Assembly (NCBI GenBank): GCA_021613535.1
Contig: CP075494.1
Coordinates: 16,058,001-16,122,000 of the forward strand
Direction of reading: 5' to 3'
Source of the DNA: Adineta vaga
Lineage: Eukaryota > Rotifera
DNA length: 64,000 nt
Part shown: piece by piece, positions 20,865 through 31,672 of the stretch
Layout: each line of letters starts with the position of its first letter
Numbering within the stretch: position 1 is the first letter of the stretch
Translations under genes and position numbers: made by a program
Notes under the pieces: generated by a model
The model's input: the letters and a program-made list of their open reading frames with translations, nothing else
Told to the model about the DNA's origin: nothing
Databases searched by the model: none

Positions 20865-23298
20865 TTAGAAATGATCATTACATGAACATTTTCCATTAGA
20901 AAAATCATGAATACGATTAGCATCACGAATAATAATCTGACATTGCCGAATTTGACTAATTAGTTTGATTGCAGCATCTATTAAAAAACAAACAAATAAT
21001 GAATGAAAATATTTTTTCTCTATAAGATATTGAATATCTTATAGAGAATAAACAATAACTTACGACAATCACCACAAATACGAAGATTTTTAACGATTTG
21101 AATTCGTGATGGTATTGGTCGTTGAATAAAATTAAATGCAAGTGCTAATCGTTCACTATGTGAATTAAGAATTGATTCAACGCTTTCATCTGCCATCATT
21201 GGACGTGTTATCCAACTTGAATCAAATTTATGACCATGTTCAATAAGTTCGTTTTCTATTCGATGAAGTTCTTCATAGATTTCACGAGTTCGTGGATGAG
21301 ATCGATCCTGAACACGAAATTGCTAAAAGATTCAATGAAAAATTCGATTAGAATTAACAGAGAAGAATCTTCTTTTTTTACCACAATTTCGCCATTGACT
21401 TCAGTCCAAGATAAACCAACTTGTTTCTTTGCACCCGATTGATTCAATTTCCATCTAATTTGTGATGCTTCTTGTAATTCTCCTGATGATGCCAATGTAT
21501 TTGTAAGAAGTATTGATGCCGGTAACAAATGTTCGTCGACATTTTGAAATCGTTCTCGTATTTGATTAGTTATTTCTCGTGCTAAAAGTGCATCATTTCG
21601 ATTGCGAACACCTGATAACAATGACACTAAAGAAAATGAATAATCTATATTTGAAATATTAGAGATGAACAAAAATTTTTCTTAAAATAGAAATAGCTTT
21701 CATAATCTACTATTCATCATTTTTGTATCAAACATAATAATTTTTCATGTAAAAAAACTTACTATACATATGTAGATCAGGAAGTTGATCACGTTCAAAT
21801 TCTTGAATCAATTGTTTTGCTTCATCAAAGAAAAACGAACGACTCAAACAATCGATCTAAATTAATAAATTCATAGTTCAATTATTTATTAATAATATTC
21901 AATAACCATTGTTGTATAAATGTATTTAGTTTTGTTTGGAATTGTTGAGAAAATTGAACGAGCTTCATCAACAAGACCTGAATGTGAACAGGCATTCAAA
22001 ACGCAAGTATAAGCTTTGTCATGAAGCATTTCTCTTGGCATTTGATAATAAAGTTCAATTGCATTATGACCCATTCCATTCAAACCATATGAATTAACTT
22101 TTTAAAATGAATTAACAAAAAGAAAACAATCAAAGTTAAATATAAACTTACTCATAGAAGCGTATACTACAGGATCTCGTTGATGAATTTTCTCAAAAAT
22201 TTGTTTCGCTTCATTCACACATCCTACTTTACCCTATTGTTTGAGATAAAAAGAAAAGAATAAATGAAAATAAATAAATCAAATATGACTTGCCCACATA
22301 TGAATTAAAGCTGATTGAAGTTGTAAATTATTTAACATAGAAGATGGAATTTGTTTGACAATCGATCGACAACGTGATTCGATTCCAAGTTGAGCACATG
22401 CATCAATCAAAAGTACAAATATGATAATATTTGCTTGAATATTTTCATTTGTCATCCTTTCATATAAATTAAGAGTATTCATCGGCATATGATGATTATT
22501 ATAACATTTCATCATTTGTCCATAATCAATTACAATACGTTTCTTTTTATTAAATAACTTTTCAGCATTTATTATATCATCACATTTGATAAACATATCA
22601 AGTGTGGTATTAAGAATGTATTGATTTTTATAATAAATTAATGGCATTTGAGACCAAATTTTTCGACCAAAATCTAATGCTTCTTTCGTTCGTACTTGAG
22701 CACAACTGTTAAATAAGAGACATAGAAGAATTTCATCTGGATCAGTTACTTTTTTAAAGAGTTCAATAGCTTTTTCAGACATATTATTTTTTATGAAGCC
22801 TAAATAAGAAAATAACGAAATAACAACTATATGTATCAATTAAATAACCTTTCATCATTGAAGTATAATGAACCATTGTTTTATTTTTAGATGAATCAAA
22901 AACATGTTGAGCATCGTTTACTCGACCACATTGCACTTGAAGAATTAAAAGAAAATAATTTCAATTTCATCTAACAAGATAAATTTACTATAGAATTGAA
23001 TAAGTAATGGTTGAATATAAGTATTATTCAATGCATTCTTGGAGAGATTTTTATGAATGATTTGACCACGTTCAATATAACCTAATTGAGTACACGCTTT
23101 TAATGCTTGACAAATAGCTGCATCTGTTGGTATTGTTTGATGTTCATGTTTATCAAATAGAGCAAGTGCTTTAACAAATTCTTTTCTCTCATTTAGTTTC
23201 TTTAATTCAAGTTCAATATTTTTCTTCGTTGAATTTGTTATTGTGCGTAGAATATTGTTGTATTTTGATTTTGTATGATGAAACATAGTAATAAACAT
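20865..23298 (-). CDS. PPR protein with E and DYW deaminase domains
   Basis: Nine exons inferred on the minus strand: 23298-22989, 22935-22849, 22799-22294, 22233-22152, 22097-21907, 21856-21763, 21626-21382, 21322-21064 and 20977-20865. Every junction keeps phase and the product is 628 aa. The N-terminus is basic and Ser/Thr/Asn-rich, possibly a mitochondrial presequence. Then come about ten PPR-type helical repeats (e.g. GRVNDAQHVFD, EKAIELFKKV, NAEKLFNK, GHNAIELYYQM, NACSHSGLVDEARSIF), an E region (GAKKQVGLSWTEV..., then DRSHPRTREIYEEL) and a DYW domain. Catalytic and zinc motifs are intact: HSE at 560-562 and CGDC at 588-591 followed by H592. The C-terminus reads CSCNDHF instead of CxCxDYW. 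Family knowledge: such proteins perform site-specific C-to-U editing of organelle RNA in plants, and a few protists and rotifers have them. Mitochondrial editing here is inference. The intron at 22293-22234 uses a GC-AG donor. No frame damage. Confidence 0.92.
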
Positions 23299-23855
23299 CT
23301 ACAATAATAAGTCATATATGAATTTATATGTTCAATGATGGATTATAAATAAAATTTGTACATAACAGAAATATATCATCAATATTTTGTTGATGATTTT
23401 CTTTTCAAATTTTTGTTTTTCACCTTTTGATTTCTTATAGTTATAAAACGAACGAAATATCAATATTGATCATAAAAAGAATTCTATTTTAAGTTTCGAA
23501 TGCCATAAATTATTCAATTATTAATTGATACACAATTTCTACACAATAAAATATGATTAGTTGATAACAGTGCAATAAACATATCGTTGTAATATATTAT
23601 TTTTAGATCGGTAGATGTCGGAAATGTAAAGGCTATTGAAGAATAAGAGTTACTAACATTTTGAGGGTGTAAATACTCTTTAAATTTAACCCACACCCAC
23701 TCTTATGATGCTTTCGCAACATATGACAGAAAAGTAGCGTTGTTTTTTTTTGTTGGTAATTATGCAAGACTTGAAATTACTCAATTCTTCAAGTATGCTT
23801 TGTCTCTATATGTATATAAAGCACTGCTTTGGCTGTAGAAGTTTAGTTTTTGACG
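23299..23855. other. Divergent intergenic region with hairpin
   Basis: Shared upstream space of the PPR-DYW gene (-) and eIF5A (+), so both promoters should lie here. A TATATGTATATAAAG TATA-like stretch at about 23806-23820 lies some 40 bp upstream of the eIF5A ATG. The hairpin at 23661-23707 is the only repeat noticed. Confidence 0.45.
23661..23707. repeat. GTGGG-type hairpin
   Basis: TTGAGGGTGT / AACCCACACCCACTC arms around an AAATACTCTTTAAATTT centre. Member of the dispersed hairpin family. Confidence 0.6.
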
Positions 23856-24408
23856 ATGACTTCACTTGATTTCAATTTCGCCGAACCGATCGCTTCGTCC
23901 GATAGTGCGTCTGATTCTGATATGGATTCAACTCCAGAACGTGTCGGTGCAATTCACAAGTCAGATCATGTCGTGCTCAACGGACGTCCCGTCAAAGTAG
24001 TTGAAGTATCACATTCAAAGCCAGGAAAACATGGCCATGCAAAGGTTAATTAACAATTTTTTTCTCTTTTTTTGTTAATTTTAATTTGATCTTCTTCAGG
24101 TTCATTTAGTTGGTATTGACATCTTTACAAGTCGTCGATATGAAGATGTTCGTCCAGTTGGACATATGATTCAAGTGCCAAATATTCAAAAAAAAGAATA
24201 TACGATTGTTGACCTCAATGGATGTGATTCTATAACATTACGTGATGATATTACAAGTAAAACACGTAATGATTTAAAATTAAAAAAAGATTGGGACATT
24301 ACCGCTCGAATCCTCGACAAATACAAGGAAGGAAAAGGTCGGATAAAAGTTACTGTTTTCAAAGCATTCGGCGAAGAGCAAATCAAAACATTTAAAGTAG
24401 TAGAGTAG
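23856..24408 (+). CDS. EIF5A: Translation factor eIF5A
   Basis: Two exons (23856-24044 and 24100-24408, phase-0 intron of 55 nt), 165 aa, close to the usual family length of about 155-160. eIF5A binds the ribosome and relieves stalling, including at polyproline, and is the only protein carrying hypusine. The hypusine loop reads SKPGKHGHAK with the modifiable lysine at K58. The second exon gives the OB-fold strands (VHLVGIDIF, YTIVDLN, GRIKVTVFKAFGEEQIKTF). The N-terminus is acidic and Ser-rich as in animals. Start: first ATG in frame. The loop has Pro56 where most eukaryotes have Thr, a feature I recall from archaeal homologues. No lesions. Confidence 0.95.
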
Positions 24409-25169
24409 TGTCGATGAACACATACGTATGTTCATAGAACACTGGTCTCACCAGTATAAGAAAAATATTATTTTTAAAAATTTTTATTTGAAAATAAAGT
24501 TCCATCAGTTTACGTTTAATTCAAATTCATGTTGACTTTGAATAACTAAGTGTTGACTTGAAAAATGTTCCAAAATAGCGTATGATATTCTGTTATTTTT
24601 CGAAGAATATTCATGTATCTCCACAATAGAAGAAGACGAAGCGAGATCTACTACGAATGTAGCTTCATGTAATGCACGACATTCAAGCGATGATCTCAAA
24701 TTTTTTGAAATACCACAAAGAAAATTTTGACCAGCTTGGACTAGCATTTTGCGTAATGGAAAGATAATACAGAAGAATATTTGCCTGACAAATGTCAGAG
24801 AGATTCCAGCTGATTTTGAACGTTTGAACGTTTGAATGTATGAATCAGAATTTTCGGACTTCGAACGATCATTCTCAATCAGAAATACAAGATCTTGAGG
24901 ATATGGCTGTGGCTCTGGGTACTACGTCTATCTAAAACCCACCCCACCCACCCCTTTTTGGTTTTATAACAGTGTAAATTTAAGTTATGTGTGTGTATTT
25001 TGATTCTTTAAATTAAAATTGAAATAGATATATAATCTTAAATCTACCTGAAGAGATCCTTGAGCAAGATCGAAACTGGTCCTTGTATGCTGATCTAGCA
25101 CTCAGAAAATGTGATGTATTCGAACGGTATCATGCGAAGAATAATATCCACTTGAGGGTGGGGAAAAAA
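24409..25169. other. Intergenic, no gene recognised
   Basis: The eIF5A 3' region (AATAAAG near 24493 as a possible polyadenylation signal), then unstructured AT-rich sequence. A CCCACCCCACCCACCCC run lies near 24936-24953, and a one-sided hairpin copy (CTTGAGGGTGGGG.AAACCC) near 25151-25173. Confidence 0.4.
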
Positions 25170-25545
25170 CCCAGGAGAAGAAAGAAAAAAGAAATACTCC
25201 ATAAATAGGATGCTGTCGGATATATAAGCTATGGATTCTATCGAGATAGTATCAACTGATATTTGGAGCAGAATACAACCTAATATTCTTCGACGCATTC
25301 ATCATTTATTGTTTTTTTTCTTGCAATATAAAAAATAACTGCTAACAGGCGAACCAGTAAAGTATCAAGTTTACGACGTTTCATTTAACAGTAATTTAAA
25401 AAATTAACAATCAGTAAATCGTATGTAATTTCTAACAACTCGTGATAATGACAGCAATATGTAGTAAAACAATAAGAATTTCACTTCTATTTTCTCATTC
25501 TAGCCCAGACTGATTTATATTGAACAAAATACAGATCAGTTTGTT
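25170..25545. repeat. Dispersed repeat E, copy 2
   Basis: Homologue of 13048-13420 in the same orientation, including TATATAAGCTAT, CGACGCATTCATCATTTATTG and TTTACGACGTTTCATTT. Both copies are followed by a roughly 230-500 bp pyrimidine-rich tract and then a GTGGG-type hairpin, so the repeat unit may extend to 13.72 and 26.11 kb. Confidence 0.6.
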
Positions 25546-26042
25546 TTCGTTATTTATCTGGTCTCTTCTTATTATTTTTTCTCCATATTTTGCTCTTTTC
25601 TCTCGTCTCTATGCTCCCTTCTTATTTTTTGCTAACATAGATGCTTGCGAGAACGACTCAAATACGTCTACAATATTGCCTTCAGTAGATGTGTTTTCTA
25701 TTAGATCAGACGTATTATTCAATGGTCTGTTTTTTATCCATATGTCACTTTGCAGCTAACACCCCATGTGCTTATTCTTCCTTACATATCGTCGATTAGT
25801 AGACAGCGTATTATTTTTATTTCCTTTTGTTTTAACCAGAGTAGCTCAGTTTCTAGGTTGATTCCTTTCTTTTTTCTTCTCCTTCTCTCTTCTCGTTACT
25901 CTATGTTCTTCTGTGCTTTGCGATTATGTCACGATCAAAAGCTTATCCGTCTCTTGTTTTTACTTGTTTCGGCTTTTCTTCGAGTTAGTTGGTCGATATC
26001 GCAGTTAGACAGTAGTTGAGCGAAAAGAAGAACAGATATCAT
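25546..26042. other. Pyrimidine-rich tract, no gene
   Basis: T/C-rich plus strand with long frames rich in Phe, Ser and Leu that look like composition artefacts. Position and composition parallel 13420-13650 after the other copy of repeat E. Confidence 0.4.
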
Positions 26043-26109
26043 TAGGGTGTGGGTGTGGGTGTGGGTATTGGTGTGAAAGAAGATGAGATACCCATACCCA
26101 CACCCTCAA
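26043..26109. repeat. GTGGG-type hairpin, best tandem TGTGGG copy
   Basis: The left arm contains GTGTGGGTGTGGGTGTGGGT, four GTGTGGG-type units in tandem; the right arm is ACCCATACCCACACCCTCAA. About 67 bp in total. Confidence 0.7.
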
Positions 26110-26296
26110 AATCAGTAAAACTGTAATTAGCTGTTGGAATAGTATTTCTCTTTTGTTATTGTTGGTGCTCTGAATTCTGTTGACTTGGAAATGAAGAGGG
26201 TTCTCATCTGCCTATAGTTTTGAAAAAAACCGCAGAATATTAATGCGACTCCTATGCTTTGATTGTGTATTTTACAGATATAAAAGAACATAAGAA

Positions 26297-27048
26297 ATGT
26301 GTGCAAAGGCAAATTTCAATATAAATATAGATGCTGAATTGCTCAAATTAATCGAGGTAATTTTTCAATAATCTCTCATTAGTTAACTTATGTTCGTCTT
26401 TCTAGAGCAAAGTACGTGAGGGAAAAAATATAGCAAGTAAACTGCGCGCCGCACTAGAAGTCGCAGATGAAGAAACAGGAGGCAAATACAATATTATGGT
26501 AAGTTCCATTCACTCGCTTCATATTAAACCTGTAATCATGTACAAAATGGATCGATAGAAACCTTTTATTGAAAAGTCAAGCGTTTGATATGTAACCACA
26601 TTTATTTGGTGGAGATACCTTTCATGTCCAATATCAATGTATACCTTTTCACATATAGTAACAGAAAGAGTAAAGTCGAAAAGCCAAGGTTTGTTTTATC
26701 AACTGAGCTCGCATTTTTTCATCTTGATGCAATCCATTGTATTCATTTTTATTTTTAATCGTTTTTTCTTTGAAGGTATCCGACTTGAGTCAGATCACGT
26801 CAAGAAATTTAATAGGGAAAAAATTTCATGAAACTTTTGAAATCAACAATCGTTCATATGGTGTATGGATTTTCGTATCTGGTACGTTTACGAACACTGG
26901 AGAACGCGGGTATGTAATCCTAGTCTTACGTGTCATAGAATACTGTATATCACGCTCATTTAGATACGATTATTGGATATTCAGGGGAAAACATGATTTT
27001 ACAGATGGTCAGAAAAGTTCAACTGTTACATTCGAACCACGGCGTTGA
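26297..27048 (+). CDS. Hypothetical four-exon protein
   Basis: Exons inferred: 26297-26356, 26406-26498, 26776-26909 and 26964-27048, all in phase, 123 aa. The sequence starts MCAKANFNINIDAELLKLIE, continues with an Ala/Lys-rich helix (KLRAALEVADEE), and ends with an aromatic beta-rich part (SYGVWIFVSGTF, YDYWIFRGKHDF, STVTFEPRR). I recognise no family; the second half could be a small beta-sandwich lipid- or membrane-binding fold, which is a guess. Supported by clean splice signals and continuous phase, but with no paralogue in the window. Confidence 0.6.
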
Positions 27049-28377
27049 AAAAAAGAAGAAAAGTTAACATTTTCGCTGTGATGGATGGGATCAATTCTGG
27101 CATCCTATTCCTCCTCTTTTTCCTCTTTAAAAAAAAGAACTAAGTTTTATGAGAAAATCGATAAATTGCTGTTCATTTGAATCAATAAACGTCTTTTTAA
27201 CCAAGAAGGTCAATAATAGGACTAGAAACTTCCATTATAGGAATAAAAGCTTATAATTAAGAAGAACCTGATACTGATTTATGAAAGAATCTTGAATTTC
27301 GTAGTCAAATATCTCATAATTTTAACAAAAGTCACTACAACATTCGGAGAAATAGCAGGAAAAATGGCTTTCAGATCTCTTCTCGCACTAACTCATGAGG
27401 AAACTTTTCTTCAAAAATTATTTCAGACATTCTATGATCAGTGTATATTGGCTTTGTGTATCGAAAGAAACTGCGTAAGAACACTCCGTAAAAAGTTATA
27501 TTTTTATCAAAATTCTAGCCCTTCAATTGTCAAGAATAATTGTAAATTCTGTTAGATATATGGTAACAATCAGACAGACACTCACTATAACTTCTAATAA
27601 TTTTAGCAAGACTCATTAATCTGATTATGCTCGAACATCTAAAATTACTATGAAACGCAGCTAAATTTGAAAAATATTATAGAATGCGATTAATTTATGT
27701 AAGAATAAACATCAATGTAAAATTTCAATACTTGCGCTCACTGGAATGCTTGTTTTCTCAACACATCATAAAACTGGACGGAAAATCAAAGAACGGTAGA
27801 GATTTGAGTTCTCTCATGGTTTTGAAAATGTACTCAGTAAACAGTCATGAAGACTAGTTGGTAATAACATCCATCGATTTGTGAATAACTTACCACACAT
27901 TCTAGCTTAGAGAGATTGTAGTTGAGAGTGTGGGTACTCTTTAAATTGAATCCACACCCCCTCCCTTGCTGGAGAAATATTAAACACGGAGATATTCCTT
28001 ATAATGATTAGGTATCAAGTTATATCAAATAAATGAATTGATTCTCTTATTGCTATGTGTATCCATATCCAATGAAACCTTGCTGTAATCATGATTCAAT
28101 TTTCTCATATCATGCATATTTAAAGTCTCACATAAAATACGGTGTTTATTTGGATTGTATGATTTGCTTTCAATAAATAAACATACGTATAAGACAAATA
28201 GGTCTTGAGAATGTATGTGTCATGTCAACCAACTCTCATAAGCTTCAACATGAAGAACCTACGAAGATAATTGTAGCTAGAATAAGCATCTAGTCTTGTA
28301 GTTTGGTTAGAATTTTATCTTGTGAAAACATATTTAACAATGTGTACTATAGCTTTCAGGCATCTAAAAGAATCAGA
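27049..28377. other. Intergenic with one hairpin
   Basis: No convincing gene; a frame at 27292-27555 has no recognisable features. A hairpin at 27922-27965 (GTTGAGAGTGTGGGT / TCCACACCCCCTCCC) is the only structured element seen. Confidence 0.4.
27922..27965. repeat. GTGGG-type hairpin
   Basis: GAGAGTGTGGGTACTC and ATCCACACCCCCTC arms. The centre (ACTCTTTAAATTGAA) is nearly identical to the copy at 23661. Confidence 0.6.
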
Positions 28378-30417
28378 TTATGATGCATTATGATATTGAA
28401 AAATTTTAGCAAATAAATCGTCAGTATTAATATTTTCCAGATTCAACTCTTTCGATGATGGATAAACAGTTTTTATTGCATGGCATTTGTTTAACATTTC
28501 AGAAGCTTCGTCAAATTTCTTCTGTTTCTTATAGATTTGAGCAATGTGCTTATATACGAGGGCGAGGTCATGAGGATTATACTCTGATTTGTTTTGTATC
28601 ATACCAAGACATGTATATAAGATATTCAAAGCTTTATCCAGTTCATTCAGCTCTTCATAAATGTTAGCCATATCATTGTACAATGAAATAGTGTCTGAAT
28701 GAGCTATTGGCAGATGTACGAGCATTAGTTCCAAAGCACGCTCGTAGTAATTCATTGCTTCATTATATTTGTTAAAACAATATTGTAGAATAGTTCCGAT
28801 ACTTTCGTACGAGTAAGCAATATTCGTGTAATCTGGTTGTGAAGCATTTATTTCAAGTTCAATAGATCTGTTGTAATTGTCAATTGCTTGTTGATCCTTA
28901 TTCACAGCACTACAACTTATTGCTACATTACTATAATAATAGGCGAGCAATGGATCATTTGTATCGACATGCTCCGCAATAATATTCAACGCTTTTTGAT
29001 GATACTCTAGTGCTAACTCTTGATTTTCTTTCTCACCATTGATCCAAGCAAGAGTATCATATAATGTTGCTTTCATTTCCCAGTCATTTTCCGATGCTAT
29101 ATGATTTTCACATAATTCAATGGCTTTCTTATGTTCATCCATTCTTACAAATAAACGACAGAGAGGTACTAGTGGGTTCGGACGTTGTAGTTGAATAATT
29201 TTATTCATATGAATCGTTAGTTTAGCTAAAGTTTCATCTTGATCATTAGTAAGTATTAAACCGACGTGCCAAACATTATCAATTAATTCAATATTTTGAA
29301 TTCGAAAAACAGTACCCATTGAAAATAGCCATTCATGTTCCGCTTCTCCAAAATTACTAAATTTTTCTATACAACCAAATGAATTATTAGTATAATCATT
29401 TAAATTAACATTGAATTTGAAAACAATAGCTACTGTTTCATGATCTGATTGTCCGGCAAATATAATTGCTACATCTTGACTTGTAGTCGTAGATACGAAA
29501 TTTGAAACTGACAGTAATCCACCTTCATTATTTTTCAACTTATCAAATTCTCTAAACGACAATTTTTGACCGCGATAAAGAGTTAATATTGATGCTGATT
29601 GAATATGATCATCTTTTGGACGAAGTTGAACAAGTTCTTGATGAAGATGACGAAGGAATGTACGCATATTGTATAATGTTTCGACATCGCGAGTGCGAAG
29701 AGCTTTGTTCATTAATTTATGGAGAAAACAATCTCTCGTATACCACCAAATCGCTCGACGTTTATCGTATTGACGTTCAAATTCATCGATGATTACTAGT
29801 TGAGGAGGATCTTTAGAATAAAGCTTTCGACAATATTCCACAAACTCTGTTGTACTATCATCTTCAAATCTTAAAAGAACTTCTTTCAATAATTGTGAAT
29901 ACATAAATGTACATTCTTGTTTGTTACAATATCTCGGTATTGAGAGAGAAATATCCGATACTTCTAAAACTTCGAATCCAATAGAGTCATGTTCGATTCG
30001 ATTCGTATCGAATTTAATTTGATTAATCAATCGATTGACATTCGTATAAACACCTTTGATCTTTCGAATGGATTTAGACCATTTTTTCTCCATATCTTCA
30101 TTTGATAAACATAAAATATATACATCAGAAATAGACAGAAGATCTTCAACAAGTGTAAAAATACATGAATCGATTATTGTGCCAGAGACGATTAACAGAA
30201 TATTTTCATTTTCCAAATCAGTTATATAATCGATACATTCATTAGAATCATTGAATATTTTAATATCATTACTAATTACTTTCAATTGTTCAATTATTTG
30301 TGTACTATGATTATTTGTATTAATTGCATTATTTAACCAAACAATAATAGAACTTTCAATGTATTGTCGTGTTTTGAGAATATTTACTTCTTTCATTTCC
30401 ATTCGTTTAGAAACCAT
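28378..30417 (-). CDS. NAD:arginine ADP-ribosyltransferase-like protein with TPRs
   Basis: A 679-aa single-exon frame. Residues about 1-170 form a Rossmann-like or TIR-like alpha/beta region with VYILCLSN. The central domain is an R-S-E type mono-ADP-ribosyltransferase: LYRGQ with Arg near residue 280, NFVSTTTS, and the ExE motif region GEAEHEWLFSMGTVFRI near residues 355-370. Residues about 430-660 hold five to six tetratricopeptide repeats of kinesin-light-chain type (ALEYHQKAL, AIDNYNRSIEL, AMNYYERALEL, ALNILYTCLGM). Family knowledge: ExE-type enzymes transfer ADP-ribose from NAD to arginine; ART-TPR fusions are expanded in bdelloids. The target is unknown. No signal peptide, so probably cytosolic. 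Start: first ATG, with two further Met codons within 8 residues. Confidence 0.88.
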   Translation of the reverse strand: MVSKRMEMKEVNILKTRQYIESSIIVWLNNAINTNNHSTQIIEQLKVISNDIKIFNDSNECIDYITDLENENILLIVSGTIIDSCIFTLVEDLLSISDVYILCLSNEDMEKKWSKSIRKIKGVYTNVNRLINQIKFDTNRIEHDSIGFEVLEVSDISLSIPRYCNKQECTFMYSQLLKEVLLRFEDDSTTEFVEYCRKLYSKDPPQLVIIDEFERQYDKRRAIWWYTRDCFLHKLMNKALRTRDVETLYNMRTFLRHLHQELVQLRPKDDHIQSASILTLYRGQKLSFREFDKLKNNEGGLLSVSNFVSTTTSQDVAIIFAGQSDHETVAIVFKFNVNLNDYTNNSFGCIEKFSNFGEAEHEWLFSMGTVFRIQNIELIDNVWHVGLILTNDQDETLAKLTIHMNKIIQLQRPNPLVPLCRLFVRMDEHKKAIELCENHIASENDWEMKATLYDTLAWINGEKENQELALEYHQKALNIIAEHVDTNDPLLAYYYSNVAISCSAVNKDQQAIDNYNRSIELEINASQPDYTNIAYSYESIGTILQYCFNKYNEAMNYYERALELMLVHLPIAHSDTISLYNDMANIYEELNELDKALNILYTCLGMIQNKSEYNPHDLALVYKHIAQIYKKQKKFDEASEMLNKCHAIKTVYPSSKELNLENINTDDLFAKIFQYHNAS

Positions 30418-31672
30418 TCTATTTCGTAATTTGATGAAATAATATAAATTCTATTTGATTTTTTTCTACCTCAGAAGGAAATATGATAGAAAATAGCTTT
30501 GAATTTTATACTTGTGGTGATTTGATGAAATACGTTGTTGGTGATGCATAAATATAATCTACAAGCTTTCTTTTTTCTTTTTTTCCTTTTCACGTGTTCG
30601 ATTTCGAGAGAAAAACAAATCCAATGTGAGAGTGCGAGAGAGTAACTTTCGAAGTTTATCGAATGGATACTTTTCATATTTCTATGTAAACAGTAACATC
30701 TTCCGTCTCATTCCTCTTTGGATTCACTTGCATTGTTAAATGAGAAATACAAAAAAAACAAGACTCAAACGTAAGTTATTCCAATAAAATCTCAGTTAAA
30801 TATATTTTTCTTCGAAAGTCTAAAACGATTCTATTCAGTTTCATGAGTAAGATTAACTAGAATCTGTTTTCCAATAAGACCAAATCCATCGTAGAAGCTT
30901 TCTACAATTTCATGAGCTTTTTCTTTTGTTTTTTTTTCGAGTTCTTCATATCTCCATGCACCTTGTACAAAATCTCTCCATTAACTGTAATATAGAATGA
31001 TTCATCGATTGAATTATATGCAAACGAAATATCCGTTCACTGACGAATCGTCTGGGATAATAATGATCCGAAGGAGCAAATTCAACTGCAGAAATCAAAT
31101 AAGATTCAGTCTCGAGTAGTGAAGCATAATGTTGCAAGGCAGAGGGTAAAAGTCATGTTATAGAAAGTGGAATAGTCAAATAGAAAGAACCAGTTGTATT
31201 CCGATTTTTGCGAAGAAGTTGTTTATGAGTAAGTAACACTAAAACAGTAGATCAATATCCTTTTCATTCCATTAGCAGCAAAAACTTATGATAATCTAGA
31301 ATTTTCTTCATGCCATCTCTTACATAAACCTTTTAACAGACTAAAGGCTATAGAATATCCTTCTGTGATTTTACTCGACAATACTTTTATCTATCTACTT
31401 ACAAATAAACATTGATTCTCATCGAGGGTACTCCTATAGTATACGATACAAGGACTGGATGGTACATCCAATCAGTAGTTGAAAGAAAACCTTTTTTTTT
31501 TCATATAACCCTCCTTTCAATGAAATGGTTATTTATAAGATAAGATATCTATAAAAATGTTTCATTTTGTGTGAAACTATTGTCTGAATGTGGGAATTTT
31601 CCCATTGAAACATGAAACATATAAATACAATCAACAAAAAAAACTAAACATTTAAGAACAATCTTAATAATA
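30418..31672. other. Intergenic, possible decayed gene fragment
   Basis: Mostly featureless. On the minus strand between about 31137 and 30835, short blocks in different frames (SIDESFYITVNGEI, then EELEKKTKEKAHEIVESF and GFGLIGKQILVNL) look like remnants of one protein broken by frameshifts. The family is not recognised. Confidence 0.35.

Noticed and set aside
25520-26019. Hydrophobic Phe/Ser/Leu-rich frames as membrane proteins
   Set aside because: They come from a pyrimidine-rich tract; no start context, splice support or family motif.
26041-26110. A chromosome end
   Set aside because: The TGTGGG-like run is short and flanked on both sides by ordinary sequence with genes, so it is interstitial.
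30835-31137. A short conserved gene with EELEKKTKEKAHEIVESF
   Set aside because: The pieces are in different frames and no intron signals join them; kept only as a possible remnant.
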